Of a stretch of DNA of 64,000 nt, positions 10,617-20,080 are shown one piece after another (positions within the stretch are counted from its first letter, which is position 1; every line of letters begins with the position of its first letter). Position numbers and translations under genes: made by a program. Below the pieces are notes generated by a model that was given only the letters and a program-made list of their open reading frames with translations, ran no database searches and was not told the origin of the DNA. The stretch comes from Delphinapterus leucas (taxonomy: Eukaryota; Chordata; Mammalia; Artiodactyla; Monodontidae): NCBI RefSeq assembly GCF_002288925.2, contig NW_022098076.1, positions 84,331,062 to 84,395,061 on the forward strand, in the 5' to 3' direction.

Positions 10617-12241
10617 AGATTCTCTGAAACAATTTCATATTTATATAATTTTTCTATGCTTCAGTTTCCTGGTCACTTAAGTTTATTGGTTAAGTTATAG
10701 ATCTTGTCTTTCCCCTTTGTCAGCCTGAGACAGGTGATAGGATTATGTTGCTAATACTGGTGGAAAACAGAGATTTGGAGTCAGATAAATCTGGAATTGG
10801 GTTTCACACCTACTATGTGACCTTGTTAACATTCTTAACGTTCTGTTTGCTGGTCTGTTAAAATACAAATGTTAATAACTACTCAGCCAGATTATTATAG
10901 CATTTACATAAGATAGCATAATGTATGAACCCAGTCGTTAGCACTTAACAGTGGTCTCTCTGTTTCATGTATAATGACCTACAAGTGTTTTCACGTGAAG
11001 TCTGGAGATAAGACTAGAATAAGACTAGAAGCAGTAACTGACCATCATTGTAACACACATACACACACACACATACATCCAAGCAAAGGCGCATTTCTCT
11101 GGCATTAACGAGACCACAAGTGGGTGTTACAGCACCCAAGTGGTATAACAAAAACAAGGCTCTTGAATGCTGAATTTTCAAACTTCAATTACATCCCCAT
11201 TTGACTGATATGGGAACAAAATCACAGGATAAATGATTTGCTAACAGTAGTATATTGGGAAATATACAACCAGAATATCTCAACATTCTGTCATGCCTGA
11301 AAACAGGATTTATTGCTCTACACAATGGGTACCACCCAGGCCTACTGAATCAGAATTCCCAGAAGGTCTGTGAATCTACATGTATTACAAGTGCCTCGGG
11401 TGACTTATGATCAGATACATTGGGGAGTTGTATCTTACGCTGCTCTGCTGCAGATTTCAACAAAGACAGACCTATTAAAAACTATCGAACATTAAACAGG
11501 CACCGTAATGTATGAGTTGTAAAAGATCTGAGTCAAAGCATCCCTGAGGTCAGAAAGCCAGGGTTTCAAGTCCCAAACCTCTTGGGCCAACTCCCCTTGG
11601 TGCAGACAATGCCATATTCATGCCTCACGGTTATCATCTAGGAGACTCATCGGGCATGGAATGTTTCTTGCCCTTCCTTTTGAGCACTTCTTGCTTTTGC
11701 TGTATTCCCTGTGAATACTTAGAGCTGGTTTTGGCAAAGGAAAGCTGAGGGAATAAATTCAAAAAGTCCCGACCACTAACTATGAAGCTTGGAAGAACAG
11801 CCTTATATGCGAAGAAGTATGATACATAATTACCCAACCAACTTTTATCAATATCTTATTTTTTGCCCAAGCTCCCTAGCCTGTACCACAGTTCATTTAA
11901 ATTGTTGTTCTTCACTGATGCCAATATAAATTAATACCATACTCACTGATCCTCACTATATCCTAAGCCAAGACATAGCTCACGGCAAGGCTGCAAGATG
12001 GCCTTTAGACCATGTTCAGTAAAATAGCTCCAAATCAAGTCAAATAAATTTCACTCACCATCAAACCTGCTCCAATAATCCCAGGGAACAACCATTCAAA
12101 GCAAGAGATGGGGTTTTTAAAAGTTTGGTCTTCCTCCACTAAGTTGACAATTAGAGGTATTGCATTGAGAGTTACTCCCAACAGAAGTAGAACCAGCAGG
12201 CTGAATCCATTGCAGGCTGTCCATCCTTCACAGCAGGTCAT
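2972..12241 (-). CDS. TM4SF20: TM4SF20, four-exon gene (transmembrane 4 L6 family member 20)
   Basis: L6-type tetraspan membrane protein. Family knowledge: in human it is mainly a gut-expressed ER/membrane protein that controls regulated proteolysis of CREB3L1 through ceramide-dependent change of topology. Exons (minus strand) 12241-12059, 6820-6755, 5354-5203, 3263-2972 join to 230 codons plus stop. Start is the ATG at 12241 (MTCCEGWTACNGFSLL), matching the family N-terminus; the upstream GTG codon is not a start. Predicted membrane segments: residues about 12-33, 52-67, 84-109 and 187-211. Seen: CC pair at 77-78, EGP at 110-112 after segment 3, a large loop with sequons at N121, N132 and N163/N164, and a basic SKRR tail. 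Phases agree at every junction (0, 0, 2). Odd: the acceptor before exon 3 is TG, not AG, so correct splicing is uncertain although all frames are open. Possible poly(A) signals on the minus strand lie near 2957-2962, 2456-2461 and 1768-1773. Identity rests on recalled human sequence. Confidence 0.93.
3955..4065 (+). repeat. L2 LINE 3' fragment
   Basis: In TM4SF20 intron 3. The order 'tgtctgtctccccaactagagtggga ... gcctggtacatggtgagtag' is the diverged 3' end of L2. Confidence 0.55.
4598..4812 (-). repeat. CHR-type tRNA-derived SINE in intron 3
   Basis: Antisense copy ending ccaccagggaagtccc, beginning with an A/T-rich tail (tttaaatatttatttattt). Target duplication agggcttaca (4588-4597) and agggtttaca (4813-4822), one mismatch. 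Body has the tRNA-like head and a shorter right half than CHR-1. Confidence 0.85.
5203..5354 (-). CDS. TM4SF20: TM4SF20 coding exon 3 (acceptor lacks AG)
   Basis: Codes residues 84-133 plus two bases of codon 134: membrane segment 3 (MFLSSLLNVIMVTGAAYCL), the EGP motif and the start of the large loop (sequon NRT). Donor GTGAGT is canonical, phase 2. Exon 2 ends exactly on a codon, and the family sequence continues TG-MFLSS, so the ancestral exon must begin at the ATG at 5354; the two bases before it read TG (positions 5356-5355), not AG. The frame stays open upstream through a CAG at 5396-5394. Coding sequence itself is undamaged. Confidence 0.88.
5355..5356 (-). other. TM4SF20: Non-canonical TG 3' splice site before TM4SF20 exon 3
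   Basis: Minus-strand sequence across the boundary is CCTACTTTATTTTG then ATGTTTCTTTC. The intron therefore ends TG where AG is required. TG acceptors are known but rare in U2 introns, usually as alternatives beside a nearby AG. The adjacent pyrimidine tract is only moderate. Confidence 0.8.
5777..5926 (+). mobile_element. MER5A-like hAT-Charlie element in intron 2 side of TM4SF20
   Basis: Starts cagtggctctc and ends ctgagaaccattg, the inverted ends of MER5A; the centre has the typical 'gcattggtatgtttaagattttcccaggtgatt' order. Flanks cttttaaa and ctttaaaa fit an 8-bp target duplication. Confidence 0.75.
6040..6200 (+). repeat. MIR SINE fragment in intron 2
   Basis: Diverged MIR core: 'gggagtctgatggatttgg ... 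ctagtaactgtgctacactgg ... ctctgaggatcaatttctcag' follows the order of the MIR core and its 3' part. Confidence 0.55.
6755..6820 (-). CDS. TM4SF20: TM4SF20 coding exon 2
   Basis: Short 66-nt exon coding residues 62-83 (VIPATTMSLAARKRACCNNKTG): end of membrane segment 2 and the short intracellular loop with the conserved CC pair. Acceptor is TTTCCAG just before 6820 and donor is GTGAGC after the GGG codon, so both junctions are canonical and phase 0. The open frame runs past the donor, which can mislead simple gene callers. Confidence 0.92.
7834..8032 (+). repeat. CHR-2 SINE in intron 1
   Basis: Full-length sense copy from gcttccctggtggcgcag to the short A-tail. Target duplication tcctatgaggtag is exact on both sides (7821-7833 and 8034-8046). 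High identity to the other CHR-2 copies suggests a fairly recent cetacean insertion. It interrupts older repeat sequence. Confidence 0.93.
8055..8190 (-). repeat. MIR SINE fragment in intron 1
   Basis: 'ccattttactgggtcggaaaactgaggcacag ... agtaacttgtctaag' is the antisense MIR core. Confidence 0.65.
8300..8420 (+). repeat. L2 LINE fragment
   Basis: Sequence around 'aaggcagctttcctgacaaacttcacccc' resembles the L2 3' region. Strongly diverged. Confidence 0.4.
8675..8869. mobile_element. hAT-type (MER1 group) DNA transposon in intron 1
   Basis: Diverged copy beginning caggaactggcaaactggcc and ending gtgttaacccctg, with the central 'ataaacttttatgaaaacagacatgcccattcg' of this family. Flanked by a perfect 8-bp duplication, atttagaa at 8667-8674 and 8870-8877. 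Confidence 0.8.
10460..10611 (+). repeat. CHR-2-like SINE disrupted by assembly gap
   Basis: Head acttccctggtggcgcagtggt is followed by 100 N (10483-10582) and then the A-tail. Flanks aaaagtccag (ending about 10459) and again at about 10609-10618 form the target duplication, so the missing piece is a SINE body. A full copy would be near 200 bp, so the gap length is nominal. Confidence 0.8.
10483..10582. other. Assembly gap, exactly 100 N
   Basis: Exactly 100 unresolved bases inside a SINE in TM4SF20 intron 1. The round length suggests a placeholder. No exon is expected to be lost, because all four coding exons are accounted for elsewhere. Confidence 0.95.
10765..10940 (+). repeat. MIR SINE fragment in intron 1
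   Basis: 'gatttggagtcagataaatctggaattgg ... cacctactatgtgaccttg' is the MIR core in sense orientation. Confidence 0.6.
12059..12241 (-). CDS. TM4SF20: TM4SF20 coding exon 1
   Basis: Codes residues 1-61: cytosolic N-terminus, first membrane segment (LLVLLLLGVTLNAIPLIV) and first extracellular loop up to FPGIIGAGLM. The exon ends in ATG directly followed on the minus strand by GTGAGT, a strong donor, phase 0. The residues NPISCFEW and GIIGAGLM are typical of the TM4SF20 branch of the L6 family. Confidence 0.94.
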
Positions 12242-12400
12242 GGTCACCCCCTGGTTCGAGGAGAAACCCTGTCAGGGTGGCTGTTTTTGTGGCACTGTCT
12301 TGCCTTTTATCCTGAGCTTTCTAGTTAAAGCTCAGCACTTACAAAAAAAAAAAAAATTACAGAAATGAGTTCAGAGTCCAGTAGGGCAGGACATTATTAT
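12242..12400 (-). promoter_or_regulatory. Putative TM4SF20 core promoter and short 5' UTR
   Basis: On the minus strand a TATA-like GATAAAAGGC lies at about 12311-12302, roughly 60 nt upstream of the ATG. A start site 25-30 nt downstream of it would give a 5' UTR of about 35 nt. No CpG island is evident, as expected for a tissue-restricted promoter. Upstream lies an oligo-A/T run. No transcript evidence is available, so this is inference. Confidence 0.4.
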
Positions 12401-13240
12401 GAGGAGTATTGCAGGAAGTAAGGACGATTTTACGTTACCATGGGGTGGGGAAGGTAGGTGGGAAAAAATATCTATGGTTGCTACTAGATAAATTTATGCA
12501 TGGAAATCGGCAGATAAAAAAATGGGTTTAAGATACACTCTTCTAACATATTTTACATTATACCAGTATGCCATATAAAAAGTAAAAACAAGAATATCCA
12601 GTTACGATGACCTATTTTTCTTGTTGTATTGATATTATTACCAGCTATGGAAGGTCCTTATTTTGAAATTGTTCAACAAGAAAATGAATATATATGAGAT
12701 TGGGAGAAAACATTTTCTCTGCTGCCAATGTTCTTGGTTAGTCAAAATGTTAGGGTTCAGTTTCAGGCTGTATGCTCACACACACAAAACAGGCTTTCTA
12801 CTTCTTGGTCTCTACCCTGTGAAGACTGACTGGTGGTCCTGTGTCTGTTTACTGTGAGATGCCTCTATATTCTCATAATAAATTATCCCCCTGTTAGTAC
12901 TTTAAGCGGGATTCTTTTTTTTTTTTTTTGAAAACAAAGCCAAAGTTACTAAAACCAAGGATAGAAAAGTATACAAATAACTTGCCGTACTAAAATAGCA
13001 AAAGGAGTCAAGCAAATGGAAGGATTCTATCAAGCTGGGCAAAGAAGCAGGATTCCTCTCGGCTTTGGAAGATGGCTAGAATTTGACACAAAAAGATGGT
13101 CAGAAAGGTATTTCATGTACCACTGTCAGTTGCAGAAAACCCAAACTCTTCTAGCTGTGCTAAGCTGGAAGAAGGATAATTGGGGAATCGAGTACAAAAC
13201 TGTTGGGAGGGCTGGAGGGGCAGTCTCCAGGAATGCCTTC
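12400..13240. other. Upstream flank of TM4SF20, nothing recognised
   Basis: AT-rich unique-looking sequence with an oligo-T run at 12912-12929. No coding exon, RNA gene or classifiable repeat is seen. Short open frames have no recognisable domain. Confidence 0.4.
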
Positions 13241-14270
13241 CAGGACATGACTGCTGAATGGCCCCAGGGGAACTTCTGCCTCTGCAGTCCTCCTCACAAA
13301 GGCAGGGAAATCAAGAAGCCCCCTCTGGAATGCATACACCGCGCAGCCGCAGTCCAGGAACCCACCGCCACTGCTGCTGCCACTGCCCCTCCTCAACCTC
13401 AAGGGTAGACAGGACCCTGGAACGCTGAATTTGACTTCTGCTGCCACTGCAACTTCTTCTTAGCTTCCGTGAAAGTAGTATCTGGACCCAGGAACATTGC
13501 GGCCGTGCAGAAAACTCAAAACCCCTGCCCCCCATCTTCCTTCACAGCCACAGACAGAAGCAGCAGAAAGAGGGCCTCTACCTCCTTGCTGTCTTCCATA
13601 TTGTTACTGAAAGTGGGATCTGGCTGCTCGCCACTCAGAAGCCAATAAAGAGGCATGTTGGTGGAAAGGAAAATTTGCCGAGGGGAGGGCGGACTCCTGT
13701 CCAAAGGCCGACTCCCCACCCCACTGACAATCAGTGGGCAAGAGCTTTTATAGACGGAGGCTGGGGGCTACCTGCAGAAACAGCACAGTCAGCTCTGAGA
13801 GTCATCTTGAAATTGGTCATTCAGTGGTCTGACCAGGGTCATCTTGATTGTTTTAAGGACAGTTAATCTTCAGTTCCAGGGTCGGTTTGTTCCCATCACC
13901 TTGAGACCTGTTCTCGGAATTGTGGCAGCTTATGTCGTGGCTACAGTCTGGTCATCACGTAGTTAACTTCTTCCACCTGATGGGGCTTTCAGTATCTATA
14001 ACACAGCTCGCAGGATACGGTTCAGAATAGTATCTATAGCCCCTGAGGAGGAACTAAACGTCTTTGACTTTGCTTAATGACCAAACTATTATTATTTGCT
14101 CTCCTTTGACTCTTTTCCTTTGTTTCTGCATGTTCTCACTTCTCTGATTAAACTTACTCTTTTCTAAAGTTTTTCTACAGACAAAATGCAGGCTGAGGAC
14201 ATGGGGTGGGGGGCAGGCAAGGACCGCAGGGTCCTGCTCCGTTTCAATATCGCTCAAGGATTGATCTAAT
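13240..14270 (-). repeat. Candidate old ERV LTR-like sequence (tentative)
   Basis: GC-richer block with LTR-like wording in antisense: 'gccaataaagaggcatgttgg', 'acaatcagtgggcaagagc' and 'gacctgttctcggaattgtgg'. It resembles artiodactyl ERV-derived repeats but no retroviral gene can be read and no terminal duplication was found. Its short open frames carry no domain. Confidence 0.3.
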
Positions 14271-14318
14271 TATTGCAATATCCAGACTTAGATGTAGAGT
14301 ATTCTGGAAAATGTAGTT

Positions 14319-14419
14319 TTGCCACCCATGTGGGATCTTAATTCCCCAACCAGGGATCAAACCCGTGCCCGCTGCATTGGAAGTGTGGAGTCTTAACCAC
14401 TGGACCACCAGGGAAGTCC
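14319..14419 (-). repeat. CHR-type SINE, short antisense copy
   Basis: Antisense tRNA-like head ending ccaccagggaagtcc. Exact 15-bp target duplication ctggaaaatgtagtt at 14304-14318 and 14420-14434. Only about 100 bp long and without an A-tail at the left, so it is truncated. Confidence 0.88.
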
Positions 14420-14997
14420 CTGGAAAATGTAGTTGGTAATCATTCCAGTCTCTACTGTACCGAAAGCTATACTAGAATGACATTGAAATGAATATTGAGG
14501 AAGACAATTCACCAGGGTGATTTCATTTAAATTGTATGGAAAAATCTTTCTCTAGAGTAGCTGGGATTACCATTACTATGTACCATTTTAAGTGATTTCA
14601 GTCATGTTTGTGTTTCTTCCATGTCTTAGATGTCTAGAATGTCTAGATATACTTACATGTCTAGGATGACATGTAACATTTTAAAAACGAGGTAAAACTA
14701 CCTGTTTAATTCACATGAGAACACATCTCAAGAAAACATATTGGAAAAATATGTTTTTTCGAGGGATAGGACTTAATATATGAGAGAGAATGGAGTCACA
14801 GCCAAGTCATATTTGTGCCATTGGTGAAAACAAGAGGTAAAGCAAAAGCACTCTGTTTTGTCCTCCCCCCGCCCGACCCAGTGCTTCTTCTCCTAGCCCA
14901 CCGCACACCACGGACCTAGGAGCAGTAAGGATTGTAGTCAAACACCAGGGACCACATTTCCTAAAATTCTCTAGCTTTTACTGTCTTCTGCTCACTC

Positions 14998-15027
14998 CAT
15001 GGTTGGAGTTAAGTAGCTCCAACCATG
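14998..15027. other. Perfect 11-bp inverted repeat
   Basis: catggttggag, 8-nt spacer, ctccaaccatg. Not part of any repeat I recognise. Could be a template-switch product; see the finding. Confidence 0.7.
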
Positions 15028-15130
15028 CACTGAGTATGCCTGACAGTACTACCCCAGGAGGAATTCATGTGATATGAATGGGTATTAAACATTCACCCAT
15101 GTTATGTCAGTCATCCTCTTCTAAACACAC

Positions 15131-15164
15131 TTCAGTCAAATCAGTTGAGGCTGATTTGACTGAA
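15131..15164. other. Perfect 14-bp inverted repeat with 6-nt loop
   Basis: ttcagtcaaatcag, spacer ttgagg, ctgatttgactgaa: a perfect hairpin only 100 bp from the previous one. Nothing suggests a transcript or a terminator role. Confidence 0.85.
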
Positions 15165-15716
15165 AAACTTGGGCTTTGTACACAGATATGGCTAACTGTC
15201 CACTAACATTTGTGTTTTTACATTTCATGTAGAGTGGTTGAGAAGTGTCCACCCAGCCCCGGACTACATTTCCCAGTTACCCATGCCTCTGGGTTGGGCC
15301 ATGTAACTATTTCTAACCAATGGGAAGTTATTTTCATCTAAGGAGATTACAAAGTGATGGAGGTCATCCATTTTCTTCTTTTCCATCTATAGTTTGGAGA
15401 CAACCAAGCTGCTCTGGAAGTCATGTGCTGAAAATATCAGCTTCCACGGACCTGAATCTGTACCAGCTAGAGACCCCAACCCCTGCGCCTTCTGCCCACC
15501 TAGGACTGCTCAGGATAGTTGACGTCAACAAGCAATAAATGTCTATTATGTTAAGTCATTGTATGTTTTTGTGTCAATGTTAGAGTAGCTAGCATTACCC
15601 CAATGAATTCAGTGTGTCCCTTGTCTTTCACCTTAAAACCTTCCAGACCTTTGCAACATATTGCTGAAAGTCAACTCCATCATTTCCACCCCTCCTCAAA
15701 AACATCCAAAAAAAAT

Positions 15717-15831
15717 GAGAAGCCCGTGCACCGCAATGAAGAGTAGCCCCCGCTCACCGCAACTAGAGAAAGCCCGCGCATAGCAATGAAGACCCAATGC
15801 AGCCAAAGATAAATAAAAAACAAATCAAAAC
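15717..15831 (+). repeat. CHR-1 SINE, 3' part only
   Basis: Right half of a CHR-1 element (gagaagcccgtgcaccgc ... gaagacccaatgcagcc) ending in an A-rich tail. The tRNA head is missing, so this is a 5'-truncated copy. Confidence 0.8.
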
Positions 15832-15839
15832 AAGACACT

Positions 15840-17945
15840 GAGATACCGTATTTTCCTAGAGTTTTATTCAGAAATTATATTTAGGAAGATTAGGGAACAT
15901 TAGAAACTGTAAGAAATATACTGTACTGGTTATATACTTACTGTATATAACCAATATAAGTAGGAATACAAGTGCAGAAGTTCCACAAACAGAAAAGTAA
16001 ATGTTTCAAAAGAATGAAATATATTTAAAAGTATCATTTCGTTCTGCTGACCTCATTAGTGGGAATTTTTGCACCCTCAGAACCAGGCTGTGACCTATTT
16101 GTGTTGCAGGGCAGATTGTGACTGATGGATCATATTGGATTGAGAGTTGTTTATATATACATAAACAAATTTTAATGCCCACGGTAGCCAAAGTATATAC
16201 AAGAGTCTGTGGGGTAGAGAGCCTGTGAATTTAATTTTGAGAACTCAGTAGACTCCTGTACTGCTAAAGCTGAAAAGGCTTGTAGAGATTCTCAGCTCAA
16301 CCTTCGCATTTTATAGATGAGAAGTAAGACAGTCAGATTCAGGGAAGCTGAGGTGACTCACTCATGGTTGGGCCGGGACTTCTAACTTCCAGTCGGGTGT
16401 CTTTCTGTTCAATTGTAAACTTGAGATTTAGATGAACCAGCTGGTGGACAGAAACCAGACACAATCCCACAGCATGAATCAGATCCTGTAGACAGACCCA
16501 CCTTTGGATCTGTCGGCCCCGGAACACGAAACACCCTCTTTCCAAGAGCATGGTGGCTCTCCACCCGGCCACATAAACAGGATGGCAGGAGTAGCTAGAA
16601 AAACAGATTCAGTATAATTTTCTATTTGGCAAATTGAGTATGGGTTACCTTGGAAACACAGCAAAGTACCAGTAAATTTTGGTTTTAAGCTATGGGCCCT
16701 TAAGGAGACTGCAGGGGAGTGAGAGCTTATGTACAAACAAGCCATCTCAGTGCCACATGCTGAGTCCTGTTTTAGAGTCAAGTCCCAGTGGTGGTCCCTC
16801 CTTCCCAGAGGAGGTCTCCATGGGGGTGATTCGTCAATAATCACAGGAGTTTTCCATGCACCCAGCAGCACCCTTAGATTTGGGCAAGAGGCCTGAGGCC
16901 CTGCATGTTAGGGTCCCACATACCAAAAGCATATGGGCATAAATCTATTAAAGAATACAAGGACCCCTCTTCCACGTAGGATCCAGAACTTGGCCCGTAA
17001 TCCTCAACATTCGCTGCTGCGAGATGACACACCGTTCGGGCCCTGGGGCAATGGTGTCCACAGCCCTTGCCCTGTGTCCTGGAAACGGGCTCACGACTGC
17101 CGTGGAGGTTTGTGGGCTGATTGCTTCAGAAAGCATGGAGGAGGATTTGTGGGATGGAGAGACACTTAGGCAAGAGAAGCGTCTGACTGACTTGTCAAAT
17201 GCTTCCTCAGAATATTCTTGTATCATAAAGTATCATTTCCATAAGGAGTGGCAAGCATCCATTTTTTTGCATCTTCTTGCGTTCTAATTCCTTGTCCTGG
17301 AGATACTCACATGTCCCTGTGGTGTCCACAACATTTGCATGTGGTTGCTGAGCAGTGTTTACAGTGTTAAACCACACATATTTTTCCTACATTTGTTTAC
17401 ATGCATGAAATGGGCTACTGATTCTTTACTGTGGCACTACATGGACGTTAAACACTAGACTTGTGATTGCTTTTACTCTCATAATGTATCTGCTAAAATT
17501 TAATTACATATTTTTGAAAGAAATATTTTAGTTTTACTTAAATAATTTTAATGTAAAATGTTCATTAATTAGAATTTGATTTTTATCTTTTAACTTTGTA
17601 GGTAATTTTGAAGATTTTTTCCAAGAAAGTTAAGCTTTAAGCATGTGAAAAAAACTTTAAATTTTTTTACTTTTACACGTTCTATTTTTTTGATGAAAAT
17701 ATATTTAAATTTTGTACAGCTTGAATACTTTTACATTTCATTTTTAATCCTTTAGATCATTACTGTCAATAGATTACAAGTTATTTTTTAATCTTTATTA
17801 TTCCAAATAGTTAATAATTTGCTGAAATGAAGGTAAGGAAAAACACTCTGTAATAAACATATAATAATTTATGAATTATGTGTATCTCTATTTTACTACT
17901 TATCCGACATCCTGACCCATCAACATAATACCCAGACGCAATGCA
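15840..17945. other. Intergenic, little recognised
   Basis: No gene. A MIR-like stretch lies at about 16280-16400 (antisense 'atagatgagaagtaagacagtc'). 16480-17280 is mixed composition with chance open frames on both strands and no domain. 17450-17800 is strongly AT-rich. Confidence 0.4.
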
Positions 17946-18003
17946 GCAGTGATTAAATTCAGTTGTCTTTGGCATTTTGCCAAAAGTCACACAGGTATAC
18001 ATA

Positions 18004-18222
18004 TTTTTTCTTTTTCTTTTTTTTTTTTTTACAGTACGCGGGCCTCTCACTGTTGTGGCCTCTCCCATCGCGGAACACAGGCTCCGGACGCGCAGGCTCA
18101 GCGGCCATGGCTCACGGGCCCAGCCGCTCCGCGGCATGTGGGATCTTCCCGGACCGGGGCACGAACCCGTATCCCCTGCATCGGCAGGCGGACTCTCAAC
18201 CACTGCGCCACCAGGAAAGCCC
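18004..18222 (-). repeat. CHR-2 SINE, antisense
   Basis: Starts with an oligo-T tail, then gtacgcgggcctctcac, and ends ccaccaggaaagccc. Full length. Three overlapping open frames here are translations of the SINE, not genes. Target duplication is not clear. Confidence 0.9.
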
Positions 18223-18299
18223 TTTCATATGGTTTTTATGATGGTATATCTGACCAGGCAAAAGGATAGAGCACATTGTAACAGTCTGTTAGCATGATT

Positions 18300-19116
18300 T
18301 ACTGCTTTATAGTATTGAGACGGTACAGTCTGCAATTCCATTTGTACCCAAGTCTCAGCCCTGCAAACGTTAGGGCTGGGCTGCGTGCAAACAAAAGTGG
18401 AGGGCATCCGAGCCGAAGTACAAAATAGGCACACGGAGAATGGGGCAGGCTTGGGATAGTCAGGGTGTGTGTGGCTGGAGTCCAAGGAGCAGTGAGGGGC
18501 TGGGGTGGCAGGGGCCACAGTCCAGAGAGGCCTGAAAGCCACTCTTAACTGTCTGTGCTCATCCCGTGGGGACTGGCGGCCCTGGAAAGTTAGGTGTGGG
18601 AGGAGGAAGTCCCAGCAGTCCAGGGGATGGGTGAGATGTTCTTCCTGCAGGGCAGTCAGTTAGGATGCTCAAAACCATGTCTTCTGGGAGGGAAACCCAA
18701 AGATGCCCTTCAGTCGAAGGATGGGAGGTAGGGTTTGGATAGGTTCATTGCAAATCTTGCTTTCATATGGAGTTGCCAGCCCCCGCCCTGTAAAGAAGTG
18801 GGGACTGGTTACTGTTCTTCCCTACATCACCTGAGGCAACAAAAAATATTAAAAGAGAGTGTGTTCTTTCAAACGGAATATCTGGTCATTCCTTGTTTGT
18901 TCATGGGATGCTATCGGGTAGAACACCCTTCGGGGAAATGTTGTGGAAGGTGAAATTGGAAGGAAGTCATGACGTAGTAGGAAAATGCACTGGTGATGTG
19001 AGGTGGCCCCTCCAGATGTCTGGCTTATGCAGGTCCCTCTGCTTCATGTGTCTTTCTCACAAACAATTTCTTCTTCATGCCTTATGTTGCTATGATGTGG
19101 TATATTTTCTCACAGA
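18300..19116. other. Intergenic, nothing recognised
   Basis: Unique-looking sequence of mixed composition. No gene, RNA or repeat could be supported. Confidence 0.4.
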
Positions 19117-19129
19117 AAATAAACAGTGT

Positions 19130-19346
19130 GTTTTTTAAAAGTTTTATTGGAGTGTAGTTGATTTACAATGTGTTAGTTTCTGCTGTACAGCAAAGTGAAT
19201 CAGTTATACATATACGTATATCCACTTGTTTTAGATTCTGTTCCCATATAGGTCATTACAGAGTATTGAGTAGAGTTCCCTGTGCTATACAGTAGGTCCT
19301 TATCAGTTATCTATTTTACACACTATTATATATAAAATAGAAAGCT
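19130..19346 (-). mobile_element. 5'-truncated L1, 3' end only, antisense
   Basis: Antisense L1 3' terminus ('ttttattggagtgtagttgatttac ... gtgaatcagttatacatatac ... tagagttccctgtgctatac'). Flanked by imperfect target copies, aaaataaacagtgt at 19117-19130 and aaaataaacattgt at 19347-19360. About 215 bp, non-coding. Confidence 0.8.
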
Positions 19347-19879
19347 AAAATAAACATTGTTAATTTAATGGGATCTTGGTTTCAGTCCACAGTCACCATG
19401 AACCTTGACATTCAACTTCCTAAAATGCTCCACTCTGCCCATAGGCTCAACTTGGAGCAATAAAAATGAAGCAGACAAGAGCTTGCTTTCTCCACCTTCT
19501 TATCCCAGAGGAAAGAGGAACATACCTCTGTATTAGAGTGAAGGGGAAAACGGGAATAAATGCATAGCTCTTTTAGAGTCGTGTGCCTTGAGTATGGCAG
19601 AGCAAAATGTAAAACCTCCAGGAAAAGATCTGAGAAGCAATTCTAATAGAGTTGTTTATTATGTATCTGCAATAAATAATCACGAGCAAAATAACAGCGA
19701 GCTGTTTTGCCCATAGAGGTAGTTTTCCATACAGTTTCTAAACTAGCGTAGATTAGATGTAGAGGATTTGACTGCGGTTTTGTGTATGTAGAAGCATATA
19801 TGATGATGTTTGTAGTGTTCTTTAGAGTCATGAACGCGTATAAGTCATTGGGGAATTGGTTGAAGTATAACTCACTGCT

Positions 19880-20080
19880 TAATTCAATTCATCCAGCAAG
19901 TATTTACTTGAGAATCTACTATGTGATAGGCTCTGTTCTAAGCACATGGGATACAGCAGTGAATAAACCCAACACAAATCCTTGCCACCTGACATTTCCA
20001 TGCTCATGGGAGGAAACAGAAAATAAATATTAATGGATAAATATTGAGGACATTAGAATGTGCTAAGTTCAACGGAAAAG
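19880..20080. repeat. Ancient mammalian interspersed repeat, family unresolved
   Basis: 'catccagcaagtatttacttgagaatctactatgtgataggctctgttctaagc' is the wording of a very common old mammalian repeat. Similar stretches occur at 630-780, 29635-29790, 36110-36235 and 39290-39440. Confidence 0.5.

Noticed and set aside
12035..12247. GTG at 12247 as the TM4SF20 start
   Set aside because: The family N-terminus begins MTCCEGW at the ATG at 12241; the two extra codons are 5' UTR.
13016..13535. Overlapping 74-130-codon open frames on both strands with Ala/Pro and Gly/Ser runs
   Set aside because: GC-rich, probably LTR-like DNA; frames overlap on opposite strands and have no domain or conserved start.
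17811..18297. Several overlapping 90-130-codon open frames on both strands
   Set aside because: They translate a CHR-2 SINE (recurring peptides such as RLSGHGSRAQPLRGMWDLPGPG appear at every CHR-2 copy). Not genes.
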